Source: Macrotis lagotis (Eukaryota > Chordata > Mammalia > Peramelemorphia > Peramelidae). From it: a DNA stretch of 64,000 nt. The translations under genes were made by a program, and so were the position numbers. The stretch spans positions 626,846,310 to 626,910,309 of the forward strand of contig NC_133666.1 in assembly GCF_037893015.1 (NCBI RefSeq), in the 5' to 3' direction. Each line of letters begins with the position of its first letter. Position 1 is the first letter of the stretch. Below the pieces are notes generated by a model that did no database searches, had not been told where the DNA came from, and saw nothing but the letters and a program-made list of their open reading frames with translations. This document shows positions 1 through 26,500 of this stretch, piece after piece.

Positions 1-72
1 GCCCCGCCCGGGACACGTCCCCTCCCCCGGGGCTGCCTCCTCGGGGACCCTTCCCCCGTCCCTGGCGCTCAC

Positions 73-538
73 CTTGAGCATGAGGCCGCACATGCTGAAA
101 ATCATTCCCAGCAGGTTCATGTAGTCCGGGGTCGGATCCTCCAGGGCCGGGTTGTTCTCGGTCGCAGGTGGCTTGTACCTGGGGAGACGAAGGGGACACA
201 GCAGGGGCTTTCCGGAGTCCTGGGTTCCGGGGGGGACGCGCGGGGGTCCCCTTCCCCTTCTAGGTCTCTAAGCCCGGGCAGCGAGTCCGGTGTGGGGTCT
301 GTGAGCGAGCCGAGGGCGGCAGCTTCTCCCGCCAGGGTCTCCGCACGCAGGGGAGCCCCCCGAGCAGCGAGCCCCGCTCCGGCCCCTCCGCGCAGCCTGG
401 GGGGGTCCGGGGAGGGAGCTCCCCCCCGGGATCTCTCAGCGCAGCTCGCAGTCAGGGGGGAGGGGCAGGAGCGCGGCCGGAGCCTCACCTGAGCACCTTG
501 TTGGGGCGCCGGGGGTCCGACATGTTGTTCACCGACAT
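73..538 (-). CDS. WDR83OS: WDR83OS (Asterix), 5' coding exons, partial
   Basis: Two coding exons lie on the minus strand: 489-538 and 73-178, giving 52 residues from [20 protein letters not shown] to the end of [15 protein letters not shown] donor follows, and the remaining exon(s) lie left of the window. The peptide closely matches human WDR83OS, a protein of about 106 residues. That protein is known as Asterix, a small ER membrane protein of the PAT complex, which with CCDC47 shields transmembrane helices during insertion of multipass proteins. The first membrane segment ([16 protein letters not shown]) is just entered at the end of exon 2. The start is the first ATG after the CpG-rich promoter shared with WDR83. 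The splice junction falls in phase 2 within the Arg codon of VLRYK. Confidence 0.93.
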
Positions 539-742
539 TGCCGGGCCGGGAAGGGGCGGGGCGTGCGGCGCGGCGGGGGCGGGGGAGGCGCGAGGCGCCG
601 CTCCTGGCCCCGCCCTTCCGCTCCTGGCCCCGCCCCTTCCGCTCCCGCCTCGGCCACTTCCGGCGCCGCGCAGCGCCGCGAGTCCGGGGGCCGCGTGTGA
701 CGCCTCCGGCCCGGGGGCTCCCGTTCCCCGGCCGCCCCGAGC
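539..742. promoter_or_regulatory. Bidirectional CpG-island promoter of WDR83OS and WDR83
   Basis: Only 204 bases separate the two divergent start codons. The interval is almost pure GC. It holds several GC boxes of the CCGCCC type in a short tandem repeat at about 600-645 and a GABP/ETS site, CACTTCCGGC, at about 655. No TATA box is visible. This is the usual layout of a housekeeping bidirectional promoter. Transcription starts were not mapped. Confidence 0.8.
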
Positions 743-3071
743 ATGGCCTTCCCGGAGCCGCGGCCCACGAAGCCCGAGCTGCCGCGCAAGTCGGTGCGGA
801 GCCTGCCCTGCCGCCAGGGAGCCGTGCGGGCCGTGCGCTTCAACGGTCTCCGCCCTCCTTCCTCGGAGAGAGAGGGGGCCGGGAGGGGTTGTGGGGAGGA
901 GGGGCGGGGGCGCGGCAGAGGGGCGGCGGCGCCCCGGCTGAGGCCCGGCCTTGCCCCGCAGTGGACGGCCGCTACTGCCTGACCTGCGGCAGCGACAAGA
1001 CCCTGGCCCTGTGGAGCCCGCTGCGGGGCACGCTGCTGCGGACCTACGGCGGCCACGGCTCCGAAGTGCTGGATGCTGCGGGGTGAGGCCCCCCAGACGT
1101 CCCCGATGGCCCCAAGGGCCCCCCGCCTCGCTGCCCCCCAGATGATCCCAAGGGCCCCCCGCCGCGCTGCCCCCGATGATCCCAAGGGCCCCCTCCTCAC
1201 TGCACCCCTAAACCTCCCCGCTGCCCTCAGATGGTCCTAAGGGCCTTCCCCGCTGACCCCCAACCCTCCCCAGGCCCCTCGAAGCTCTGCTTCTGGCCCA
1301 AGCCCCCCCCCCCCCCGCAGGGCCCCAACCAAGCCCCAACCAGCCACGCATCCCCCCAGCTCCTTTGACAACAGCCGCCTGTGCTCCGGAGGAAACGACC
1401 GAGCTGTTCTCTTTTGGGATGTGGCATCAGGCCAGATTCTCCGGAAATTCCGGGGCCACGCAGGGGTAAGGACGGGGACGGAAGGAAGGGGAATCCAAGG
1501 CTGCCCCGGACCCTCTTTCCTCCTAGCCCACAGCCCGGGCAACTAAGTCTTCCCACGACCTCTCTCCAAACTCAAAACTATCTTCTGCTTGATGTGAGAC
1601 CCCGGAAACCGGACTTGACTTTTCCTCCGCTGTCTTCTCCGTCCTATAACTCCATTGCCTTCAAGACCTAGTTTTCTCCCAGGAAACCCAATCACATTTC
1701 CCACAATCTCAGCTATATTAGGTCTTGTGACCTTGTGGCCTCAATAGCCCATGACGACCCATCATTCCTCTACTTCTATCCCATGTTGACTTTACAGAAG
1801 GTGAACTGTGTGCAGTTCAACGAGGAAGCCACAGTGATTGTGTCTGGTAAGTGAAGAGTTTTGGGAGGAGGAAGCTTCAAGAGCTTAGGGTCTGGCCCTC
1901 CTTCCTTTTCACTTGGATCTGGGTTCTGGCTACAGGTTCCATTGATTCAAGCGTCAGATGCTGGGACTGTCGCTCCCGACGACCCGACCCCGTGCAGGTC
2001 CTAGATGAAGCCAAGGATGGTATCTCCAGTGTAAAGCTGTCAGACCATGAGATCCTGGCAGGGTGAGTGCCAGAGGGTAAGGAGACTGGTGTCTAGCAGA
2101 GCTCACACAAAGACCCACCTCTGCTGTCTCCCCAGTTCTGTGGATGGATACTCCCGGCGCTATGATCTTCGGATGGGAGAGCTGTATGCAGACTATGTTG
2201 GAAGTGAGTATGGGGCACAAGGGACTTGGGGAAGGCCTGGCCCTACACGCTCACCCTGCCCCTTTTACAGGTCCCATTACTTGTGTGTGCTTTAGCAAAG
2301 ATGGCCAGTGCACACTCATCTCCAGCCTTGATTCTTCTCTTCGACTACTGGACAAAGATACAGGGGAGCTGCTTGGAGAGTGAGTAAGCCCATAACGCAG
2401 GCAGTCTCTCATCTCTTCACCCATGTGGTCAGTGTTAAGCTCCAGGCACAGAAAACAAACCCAAACAAAGCCATAACCAACAGGTTTATTCTAAAACATG
2501 AGATAGGGATAGAGACACCTATCAGACATAAATAGATCTATTATATATATATGTTATTGGATGGGGGGTGGTGGATTTCAACAAAGCCAGACAGAAATGA
2601 TCTTCCAGGCCTAGGCATAGAGAACCTAGAAAGATCATCAGATGAGGAGTTTCGTGCAGTGGGAGGAAGGGAGCCTGGAGCTCTCAGGGGCCAGCCTGCT
2701 GTCTCCCCTCCTCAGGTACACAGGACACAAAAATCAGGACTACAAGCTGGACTGCTGCCTGAGCGAGCGAGATACCCACGTGGTCAGTGCCTCAGAGGAT
2801 GGAAACGTCTACTTCTGGGACCTGGTGGAGGTCAGCATCCCATCACCCAGCAGTTCCCAGTAACTAGCTTTGCCTTCTCCTCCCCTGCTCTTTTTCACGG
2901 CTTCCTTTTCTGTCACAGGGTACTCTGGTTTTGACCCTGCCTGTGGGCCGAGGTGTCGTCCAGTCCCTGGCCTTCCACCCCACTGAGCCCTGCTTGCTGA
3001 CTGCCTCAGAAGGCAATGTCCAGTGCTGGCGAGAAGAGTCATTTGTAGCAGAGGAGGAGTCGCCGGCTTGA
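743..3071 (+). CDS. WDR83: WDR83 (MORG1), WD40-repeat scaffold
   Basis: Nine coding exons: 743-845, 962-1082, 1360-1465, 1798-1846, 1936-2062, 2136-2203, 2271-2379, 2716-2830 and 2919-3071. Together they are 951 bases, 316 residues; human WDR83 has 315. The product begins MAFPEPRPTKPELPRKSVRS and ends EEESPA. WD40 blades are visible throughout, for example LTCGSDKTLALWSPLRGTLL, LCSGGNDRAVLFWDVASGQI and VSASEDGNVYFWDLVE. The family protein scaffolds ERK-pathway components, binds PHD3 and associates with spliceosomes. The first intron has a weak GTCTCC donor and is only 116 bases. The last exon converges on DHPS, with a CATAAA poly(A) candidate at 3150. Confidence 0.95.
1090..1258 (+). repeat. 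Small minisatellite in WDR83 intron 2
   Basis: About four imperfect copies of a 33-45 base GC-rich unit lie in the intron. Each contains a variant of GATGATCCCAAGGGCCCCCC followed by a GCTGCCCCC-like spacer, and the copies diverge toward the 3' end. A run of about 15 C residues lies further on, at about 1303-1317. Confidence 0.75.
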
Positions 3072-3109
3072 AGGGCAGCAGTAGACATAGGTGGATGGGA
3101 TGCATGGAG

Positions 3110-3155
3110 TTTATTGGCTTTGGGGAGCTGTACCATAACCTACCACACACATAAA
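3110..3155. terminator. Convergent poly(A) signals of WDR83 and DHPS
   Basis: On the minus strand AATAAA (plus-strand TTTATT at 3110-3115) is the best poly(A) signal for DHPS. It lies past the WDR83 signal CATAAA at 3150-3155. The two 3' UTRs should therefore overlap tail to tail. Neither cleavage site is proven. Confidence 0.6.
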
Positions 3156-3298
3156 GAGACCTTTATCTCAGGCCTGGATGTTTGCTAACCAGGATGCCTT
3201 GAAAGTTGGGGATGTCTGGGGGAGTAGCTGTGACAAAATAATAGGAGGGGCTAGAATCCAGAACCCCCAACTTCCAGGTCCTTGTTGGAACTGGCTGC

Positions 3299-5720
<2,422 letters not shown>

Positions 5721-5815
5721 GAGCGCTGCGGCGGGCCGAGCGCGCCCCCGCGGCCGGCGGAAGTGAGGCCGGAAGCGGCCCCGAGCCGGAAGTGACGCGC
5801 GCCCCCTACGGAGGC
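5721..5815 (-). promoter_or_regulatory. DHPS promoter, ETS-rich CpG island
   Basis: Immediately upstream of the DHPS start are three GGAAG cores within 45 bases, in the contexts GGCGGAAGTGAGG, CCGGAAGCGG and CCGGAAGTGACGC. A CTCF-like GCCCCCTACGG follows. The setting is CpG-rich and lacks a TATA box. GABP/ETS clusters are typical of housekeeping promoters; binding is inferred. Confidence 0.65.
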
Positions 5816-6486
5816 CGCAGGGGCTCAGCTCTCCCCGGCTCTCGGCCGCCCTCTGCCGGCCGCGCGCAGAGCCCCCGGGCCCGCGCCTCCCGCCCCGGCC
5901 AGTCCGGGTCCCGGGTGGAGGCGCCGCCTCGGGGCGGGCGGGCCGAGAAGCCCTCGGTGGGCCGGTTCCCCGCAGCCATGCGGGAAGGCTTTGCCCTTCC
6001 CTTCTCCAGTTCCTTTGATGGGTGAGGAAAGAGGCAATGGGGGGAAGCGGCTGCCCGAGGCCGTGCAGCTAGTGGTGTCAGAGGGCAGGCTGCAGAGGCT
6101 CGGATCCCAAGGGAGCCACAGACAGAGCAGAAAAACACCATCCACGAAGGACCTGGAGCTCAGAGACCTGGAGGGGCTTGTCCCGGTCACACCGCGTCCC
6201 TGGCGGCCAGGAAGCACCCACGGCCCTCCAGCCCCACGCGGAGCCTTTCCCAGAGCGCTTCGAGTCAAAGGCCTGCAGGCCGTGGCACACCGCAAACCTT
6301 AGCCACCGACCCTGTGCGGCACAGCCTTCACATCAGTAGTCTCCTAACTTTTTGATACCATGATACCGAGAATGAAGGACAAAATATCGCGTATCTTGTC
6401 GATCAACATGTTTGATCACATAGTCCCAAAGGGTCTATTTATAAGGTCTCCGTATAAATTTATTTATATCGAGATGTTGAATGTAT
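5816..6486. other. DHPS-GNG14 spacer, first part
   Basis: The GC-rich shoulder of the DHPS CpG island continues to about 6300. Its open frames overlap on both strands and resemble no protein I know. From 6300 the sequence becomes AT-rich with no recognisable element. Confidence 0.5.
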
Positions 6487-6488
6487 AA

Positions 6489-6728
6489 GAGCAGTTAGGT
6501 GCATAGTGGAAGGAGCACCAGTCCCGGCGTCAGGAAGACTTGAATACTCAAGTCTAGTCTCAGACACTTACTGTGTGACCCTGGGTAAGGCACTGAACTT
6601 TGCTTCAGGTTCCTCATCTATAATCAACCAAAGAAGGAAATGGCAAACCACTCCAGCATCTTTGCCAAAAAAAACCAAACCCAAATGGGGTCACAAAGAG
6701 TTGGACACAGCTGAAACAACAAAAAGAA
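6489..6728 (+). repeat. tRNA-derived SINE with long 3' body (MAR1-like)
   Basis: The head resembles GCAGTTAGGTGCATAGTGGA. The body carries TCAGACACTTACTGTGTGACC, and the 3' body has GGAAATGGCAAACCACTCCA and GGGTCACAAAGAGTTGGACA, ending in an ACAACA-rich tail. This is an older marsupial SINE type, not the young A-tailed one common in the rest of the window. Confidence 0.75.
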
Positions 6729-7182
6729 TGGTATAGTGAATAGAATGCTGGATTCAGGTCCTGATGCTTCCTGATGCTGATGATGAGCAGATCACTTCCT
6801 ATCAAAGCGCTCTGGCTAAGGAAAGTATAAGGCAGCACACTGCTTAGATGTCAACCTTCATTGAAAGAAGGAATTTCCTTATCTAGAAGTTCCCTAAAAG
6901 AATGAAAATCAGAGTTCCTATCACCCTACACCACTGTGATAACATGTGTAATAAAACTTACATAAAATTATAAATTTAAAAAAAAACATCTTGGATCATA
7001 CAACAGGGAGCCATTGAGTTTATTGGGAAAGGAATGGCATAATCTGACCTGTGCTTTGAGAAAAATCACTTTGGCATCTATGTAAAAGGAAAAATAAGAG
7101 GCAGGGAGACCAATTAAGCTATTAATAAAAATCTGGGTGAGAGGCTGAAAGGCCCCAGCTTGGTTGAATGAAGAAAAGGGTT

Positions 7183-7326
7183 GGGGCGGCTAGGTGGCGT
7201 AGTAGATAAAGCACCGGCCCGGGAGTCAGGAATACTGGGTTCTAATCCAGCCTCAGACACTTAATAATTACCTAGCTGTGTGGCCTTGGGCAAGCCACTT
7301 AATCCCATTTGCCTTGCAAAAAAAAA
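7183..7326 (+). repeat. WSINE-type SINE
   Basis: Full-length tRNA-headed SINE with an A tail. It is flanked by a short direct repeat, AAAAGGGTT, on both sides. Confidence 0.9.
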
Positions 7327-8974
<1,648 letters not shown>

Positions 8975-9934
8975 CCCTCTTCTCATGGAAACCCTTGTCT
9001 CTTAAGACACCCCCATTGTGAGATTCCCTCCCTTCAGATTCTGACTTCAATATCCCCATGAAGACACTCCCGGCATCAGGTCCATTCCGCTGTCCCTCAC
9101 TCCCCAGCATCTCACAGTCCTCAGACATTCCCCTATGATTCTCCCCCTCATCCCCTCTCCATCCCTTCAATTCCAAAGAGGATCTGAGACCTCAAGGAAA
9201 ACATGGGTCAGATTTTATTAAAGTCCTTAGCTCCATAAGTGAGTTTCAGTTTATGTCTGGAAAGAGAACCAAGACCTTCTGACCTCCCACCCACCCACTG
9301 CAGTCTCTCACTCAGAGTCTAACACATGCTTCTCATGTCACAGACCTAATGCTGCCATTTAGTAAGCTATAGTTGAATGTATATGGTCACAAACACTGTC
9401 TTAACAGCAGAAAGTCAGAAGTGACACTCTCATGAGCAAAGTCACAGATAGACACATAATCCCATTGACAGAAAGGCACAAATGCACCACTGACATCCCG
9501 GGCAGAGACCCTGTAGTACACAGTTCAGAGCAGGGGAGATCATCCAAAAGGTTTATTCCTGAGCTTTGGCCTCAAGGAGAGGAAAGGGGCATTCCAATAA
9601 TAAATAATGGGGGGGAAGGGGGAGGGGGGAGAGAGGAGGAGAGGGAATCAGGCCCAGCCCTCACTGGAGGGACTCAACACTTTTCTAGCTTTAGATGATG
9701 GGGTTTATCCCCCATCAGAAGCTAGGAGTTAGCACAGTGGGAGCAATATCATCCCAGCCACTAGAGAAAAAGAGAAAAAGGCCAGGGATTCTGGTAGCAC
9801 CACAGAACCAGGTCTGAGACCTGAAGAGTCAGGATGGTCCCCAGCTACAGGGCTTGGGGTCGTGACAAGGGAAGTGTGGACAACAGCACAGGTCCCAAGA
9901 TGCCTCAGCCAGCCCAGTCCTCTGGGCCCCCCCT

Positions 9935-12900
9935 TCAGGGTTTTAATCTCCACACTTCCAAAGATAGGCCCCCAGATGCAGCTACTACCACATTGCCATC
10001 AGCACAGACCTGGAAGAAGGAAATCAGGAACAGGTCTCAGTGGAGTGCAGGGAGGAACAGGTATAGCAAGGCTGAACTTGGGAGGAGAGGCCTTACCCCA
10101 TTGAGAACATTGTGGTGGCTCCGGGTACAGATGGTCTGTGGTGGATCAGTGGGCACGTGTACCTGGGGAGAAGAGAGGAGGCTCAGGGTCTGCAGGCAAG
10201 GGTCTGCACTTCACTTTGGGGACCCTGATCAGGTGGCGCTTACCCGAATGGTCTTGTCCGTGGATGTGGTATAAAGTGAGCCCAACGAATGGTCAATGCC
10301 AGTGATTTGTGACCTATGCCCCACATCGAAGGACTATAGGAAGAGATACAAGGATTGGGAGGCTTTCTGTCACCCAACCCCAGGCTCCTCTTCTCCCCAC
10401 ACCCTCTTAATCTTGTTCCCAACTAAGATCCTATTCCCAGGGTAGCTGCTGATCTAGGGTCTTTCCCAACTCTCAAAATGAAAAACAAAACTAAAAAGCA
10501 ACAGGTATTAGGATCACCCAGCCCAAACCTTTCATTTAACTGAGGAAGATACAGAACCTTTGGGAAATGATTTGCTATGTTCCCCCTCCCACTCCTGATG
10601 GCCGAAGAGAAATGAGCAAGGGAGGAGGCAGAGCCAAGGTGAGAAGAATGGAGAAATGCCACACCCTGACATGCTGGAACTGGCCCCCGTGGTGCTCAAA
10701 CACATAGAGCAGGCCCTGGTTGTCGCCAGCCCAGAGCTGGGGCTTATGGTAGGACATGCACAGTAGGTAGGACTCCAGCTGGTGGCAAGAAGAGAAAGGC
10801 TCAGTGAAGGAAATATTAAGCCCTCCCCCATCAAGGATGGAGCCAGGGCAGGGCCAGGGGCAAGGGCAGCACCAGACCTGGAGCTGCTCCAAGCTCCCCC
10901 TGCCACCCCCAGCCCAGCTGCATCCCAGCACCTGCAGTCGTTGTAGAACACTGTTGGTCCGCCGCTCAAACACCACCAAGGTTCGGTCCTCACTTCCTGA
11001 GATGATGTACTGGTCGTCGGCCAACAAGGCCAGTACAGCACTCGAATGCAGCCTTCTGCTCTTCACCAGGGCCTGGCCCGCTATGTCCAGGGTGGGCCAT
11101 GCATTAGAATAGCTAGTCACCCCCTCCCTTCCCAAGGGCTCCAGGTCCAGGCCCAGTGGATTCTTGGGAAGTCATCTTCTGAGACTTGATTCCAGACTGT
11201 GACAATACCATCCACCACCCCCAGCTAGCACAAAGCTCTCAAGGATACACGCCTGGAAGAGTCTTCTCTGGTCAGACAAAGCCCTCTCCTACACTCACCA
11301 GGGCCCTCCCTTTCCCTATCTCTGCCCAGGATTTTGAGGGCCCACCTCGGGGGTCGTAAACAGTCACTTTCTTATCATAGGTGCCAGTGACCAGGATGTC
11401 AGGACGGTAGGAGAGACAGAGCACTGCAGCCTTGCCCCTAGGGAGACAGGAATGGGCCATCTGGACTTCATGCTTCTCCATCCCCACAAGGCCTAAACCT
11501 TAGCACTCCCTCCCCTGCAATGACCACATACATACCTGATCTCCCCAAACTGTTGCCCATCAGCCTCCATGTCCCAGAGCTTCACAGTGCTATCCCAGGA
11601 GCCTGAGCAGACACGGTTATCTTGGGCAGCTAGGGACCAGACCCAGCCCTGGAGAATTGGGACAATCAGAGAATGGAGTCTCACTTGGGAAGCCAAAAGA
11701 TCATCCCAGGGCATGGCTCCCCATCTCTCACCTTGTGGGTCCCACTCCGCTGGGTTCCTAGAGCCTTGACCAGAACTTTGCCTGGCTCTACTCCAAGCTG
11801 TCTCAAGTCCCATAGGTTAACATTGCGGTCCCTGGAGCCAGAGACACAGAGTGCCCCACCCTGAAGGAAGGCACAGATGGGGTGAGAGGGCTGTAAAAAG
11901 CATAGCATATAGTCCCAGGATAGGGTTTAAGAGCTAGATGTGACCTTTGAGATTATCTGATCTAATCCTGTGAGCAGTTAGAGGAAACTGAAGCCTGGAA
12001 ATTTTAAGCTCATAATTTTAAGGTCACAAAGAGCAGGGTTTCAAATCAAGTTCATCAACTCCAAGTCCAGAAGTCCATTATGCCTGGGTTTAGAGTTCAA
12101 ATTCTGGCTCTGGAAAACAGTAACAACCAGCTCACTGGATATGATTACTGACATTCATTAGAATTTTTTTTTTTGCAAGGCAGTGGAATTAAGTGGCTTG
12201 TCCAAGGCCACACAGCTAGGTAATCATTAAGTGTCTGAGGCCGGATTTGAACTCAGGTCCTCCTGACTCCAGGGCCGGTGCTCTATCCACTGCACCACCT
12301 AGCTGCCCCATTATAAAATATTAAAGGAAGCCCAATATGGAATGGCACTTGGGCTGTGACTTGAAGGGAGCTAAAGGAATGTGCCTATTTTGGACATCAT
12401 CGAGATTTTGTGCAGAGAGAGATAGAAGGGTAAGGTTGCACCTATTCTGATTTGGAGGCTAGTTGAGAAGGAATACAAGAAGAGAAGACACAGTAAATTT
12501 CGAGGGCAGCCAGGTTTAGTGAAGTATTTTAACGATCAGCATTTTTCCCCTACTGAACCTTCTCAAGCAGCAGAGTGACATAGCCAAATCCATTCAGTAG
12601 ATGAGGGGGACAGTGGAGGCAAGGAGCAAGGTCAGTGGGGCAATGGGTGATGAGAGTCTTTGACTTGTATCTGAGAGATATCATAGAAGCAAAGCAACTG
12701 GACATGGAGATGGGGAAAGAAGAGTTCAAGGTGCTGATTTCCCTTGGCAGAAATAGGAAGTTCGGAAGAAGGGTGAATTCAGATAAAAAGGATGAGGAGT
12801 TGAGTATCGGAAGAGTCGCAATTTGACATGTCTTTGAGATATCCAGGTGGAGATGTCCAAAAGGTGCGATGAAGACTGGAGCTCAAAAGGTTATTATGAA

Positions 12901-13796
12901 ACTCTAGCTATGTGACCCTGCACGAGTCACTGGACTGCAACTGCCTCAAAAGAAAAATGAGCTTTGGGGGCTTTAGTTTTTTCACCCATCAAATATGAAC
13001 GTTGGCCTATTAGGCAGGCTCCAGGCCCTCACAAACGCAAAGGCATAGCAAGTGCTACCGTTGGGCCAGCTACACCTCGGGCAGCTCTCCCCATTCACAT
13101 CCAGCCTCAGCGGCTTCTCCCGGCCCGGCCCGGCCCGCCGTCCTCACCTGCAGCAGCAGCACCGAGTCGATGGAGGCAAAGTGTCCATCCGACAGGCAGA
13201 AGTACTCGGCGCGGCGCCCGTCCTCGGCCCAGCGGCCCAGGTGCTCCTCCAGCTGGACGCAGGCGGCCGGCCAGTCGAAGTCCTCCTCTGGGGGGGGGGG
13301 GGGGGGGAGCTCTGAGCCGGCCGTCCCGGACCCCCGCCCGCCCCGCCCCCCCGGCCCGCCCCGCACCTTCCACCACGGGGTAGGCGCCCCCCAGCAGCTT
13401 CTGCACGCGGACCCTCCACATGACCTGGTCCCGGACGATGTCGCGGAGCGCGCGGCACACCCGGGGCAGGACCCCCAGCAGCAGGCGCGCCTCCAGGTAG
13501 GAGCAGATCTCCAGGATGAGCTCCAGGGGCAGGCCCAGCAGGCCCGCCGCGCCCGGCCCGGGCGCGCCCCCGGAGCTGCGCCGGGGCTCCCGCCAGAGCT
13601 CGGCGGCCGGGGGCCGGGGCCCGGCCGGGGCCGGCTGCGCCAGGACGGCGCGGGCGGGCGCCGGGGCCGGGGTCCCCAGGACTCGGTCGATGTACTCCTG
13701 CGCCTGGGCGTCCGGGTCCGTCTCGGGGTCCGAGTCCTCCTCCCAGTCTTGGCAGTCGTCGGGGAGCGGCTCCATGCCGAGGGGGGGCGGCTCCAA
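9935..13796 (-). CDS. FBXW9: FBXW9, F-box and WD40 repeat protein
   Basis: Ten exons: 13367-13796, 13148-13287, 11732-11860, 11536-11648, 11346-11437, 10932-11080, 10665-10778, 10244-10333, 10097-10162 and 9935-10009. They total 1398 bases, 465 residues (human about 458). The N-terminus [20 protein letters not shown] is acidic, then Pro/Ala-rich. An F-box spans about residues 86-130 ([20 protein letters not shown]). WD40 repeats follow, with [53 protein letters not shown] and [15 protein letters not shown]. It is a predicted substrate receptor of an SCF (SKP1-CUL1) ubiquitin ligase. The acceptor of exon 2 follows an 18-base C run. A minus-strand AATAAA at 9552-9557 is a likely poly(A) signal. 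Confidence 0.95.
11935..12075 (-). repeat. MIR-like relic in FBXW9 intron 2
   Basis: Decayed core-SINE features are visible: AGAGGAAACTGAAGCCTGG, AAGGTCACAAAGAGCAGGGTTTC and CAACTCCAAGTCC in the usual reverse order. Boundaries are approximate. Confidence 0.55.
12164..12309 (-). repeat. WSINE-type SINE in FBXW9 intron 2
   Basis: Full-length reverse copy: poly-T, TTGCAAGGCAGTGG, CACACAGCTAGGTAATCATT and a terminal CACCTAGCTGCCCC. Confidence 0.9.
12330..12900. repeat. Old interspersed repeat relic (family not named)
   Basis: Phrases such as GAATGGCACTTGGGCTGTGA, AGCAGAGTGACATAGCC and TTGACTTGTATCTGAGAGATAT resemble text at 6998-7160, 50210-50360 and 55260-55440, as though one ancient repeat had been scattered. 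I cannot name the family. Confidence 0.35.
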
Positions 13797-14170
13797 GCCT
13801 GGGGGGGATCACAGGGCCCCCGGGGCCCCCGCGCCGGTCCCGCCCGGCGTCACACGAGCGGTAACCGGCGGGGGCGGCACTGGAATCCGGGCGCTCTCGT
13901 CCCAATCCAGGACTCTGGCCACCGCACTGCGCTGTGGGGTCCCTGGGCCTGGAGCGGGCGGGGCCCGGGGTACATAGGAGCAGGGCCCCCCCCAGAACCC
14001 CCGCACCTCCCACCTGTCACCCAGCCCCGGGCCGCCGCCCCGACAGCATTCCGTCTCCAAGGCACCAGACCCTCACTTCCGGCACTTGCCGATGACGTGT
14101 CGCCGGAGCCGCGCGCCCACGTACCGGAAGTACTGGAGTTCACTTCCGCCGGGGCACGGGGCGGCACTGC
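13797..14170 (-). promoter_or_regulatory. FBXW9 promoter, CpG island
   Basis: The segment at 14070-14160 carries three ETS-type sites (ACTTCCGGC, CCGGAAGTAC and CACTTCCGCC) and a CRE-like GATGACGTG. The transcription start is probably near 14060-14090, with 5' UTR from there to the ATG at 13796. The 3' end of TNPO2 lies only a little beyond. Confidence 0.6.
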
Positions 14171-14279
14171 TCGCACACGCGCGGGCTCCCAGACAAGCTC
14201 GAGTGCCCTCCCCCCCATCCCTAGAGACAGACACAAAGGCGGAGGCCGAAAAACTTGAGTCACAAGAAACTGGTTTTTA

Positions 14280-25664
<11,385 letters not shown>

Positions 25665-26137
25665 TTAGATCCTTCTGGGCAGTTCCCGGCCCCCCCAACG
25701 GGGCATCGGGGCTGGGCCGCTCCGCCCGGGGCCGGGATGGGGAGGCGCGGAGGCCCTCGGGGCCACGTGGGGGCCCAGCAGGCACCAGATCGCGCGGACG
25801 GGCCCCACGCCGGGGCGCCCCGAAGCGCCGGCTCCTGCGAGCAGGGGGGCCGGGGCCCCGCCGGGGCCAAGGCGCCAAGGCGGGGGGAGGGGAGGAGCCG
25901 GGGGCTGGGTGCACGCCGGGCCGGGGCCCGGGCCCAGGCCTTCCTCGCCCCCATCCAGCCGCGCCGCGCCGCGCCCGGCCAGCCCCTCGCTGCTCGCCCT
26001 GCTCCCTCCGGCCCGGGCCCTCCAGCAGGCCCGGCCGCTCCCCGAGGCCCAGCCCCGGCCCGGGCCCCGGCGCGCCCGCTCCTTCCCCACAGGCCGCGGC
26101 CGGCAGCCCCGACCGTGGCTCAAGCCGAACCACTCAC

Positions 26138-26500
26138 CGGGACCCGGCGGGGACCGGAGCGACGGGGACGGCGGCGGCGGGGACGGCGGCGGCGGGCGCG
26201 GCGGCGGCGGCGGCGGCGACTCCTCGCTCTGCGGCTTCTCCCGAGACACACACACGGGGAGGAGCGAGGAAGCGAAGAGGAAAAAAAAGAGGCGACTCGG
26301 CCTGAGCCGCAGCGGCTTCCGTCCGCCGTTCAAACTGTCTCCCGCCGGCCAATCAGGACGCGGGGCGGGCCCCGGCCCCCGAGGGGGGCGGCGGGCGGGG
26401 CAGGGGAGGGAGGGGCGCGAGGCGGGGCGCGGCCGCGAGGCCACGCCACGTGACCGGCCGCGGCCAAGGAGCGGGGCCCGACGAGATGCCGTCACGTGGC
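26138..26500 (-). promoter_or_regulatory. TNPO2 noncoding exon 1 and promoter
   Basis: A minus-strand donor, CCCG|GTGAGT, at 26138 and an acceptor before 25630 (GATCTAG) predict a noncoding first exon of about 190 bases, rich in CCG repeats. Upstream lie a GCCAATCA box at 26348 and two CACGTG E-boxes at 26447-26452 and 26493-26498. The region is a strong CpG island. The transcription start is inferred near 26330. Confidence 0.65.

Noticed and set aside
13170-14258. 362-codon plus-strand frame over the FBXW9 first exon
   Set aside because: It is a GC-rich shadow of the real minus-strand exon and promoter.
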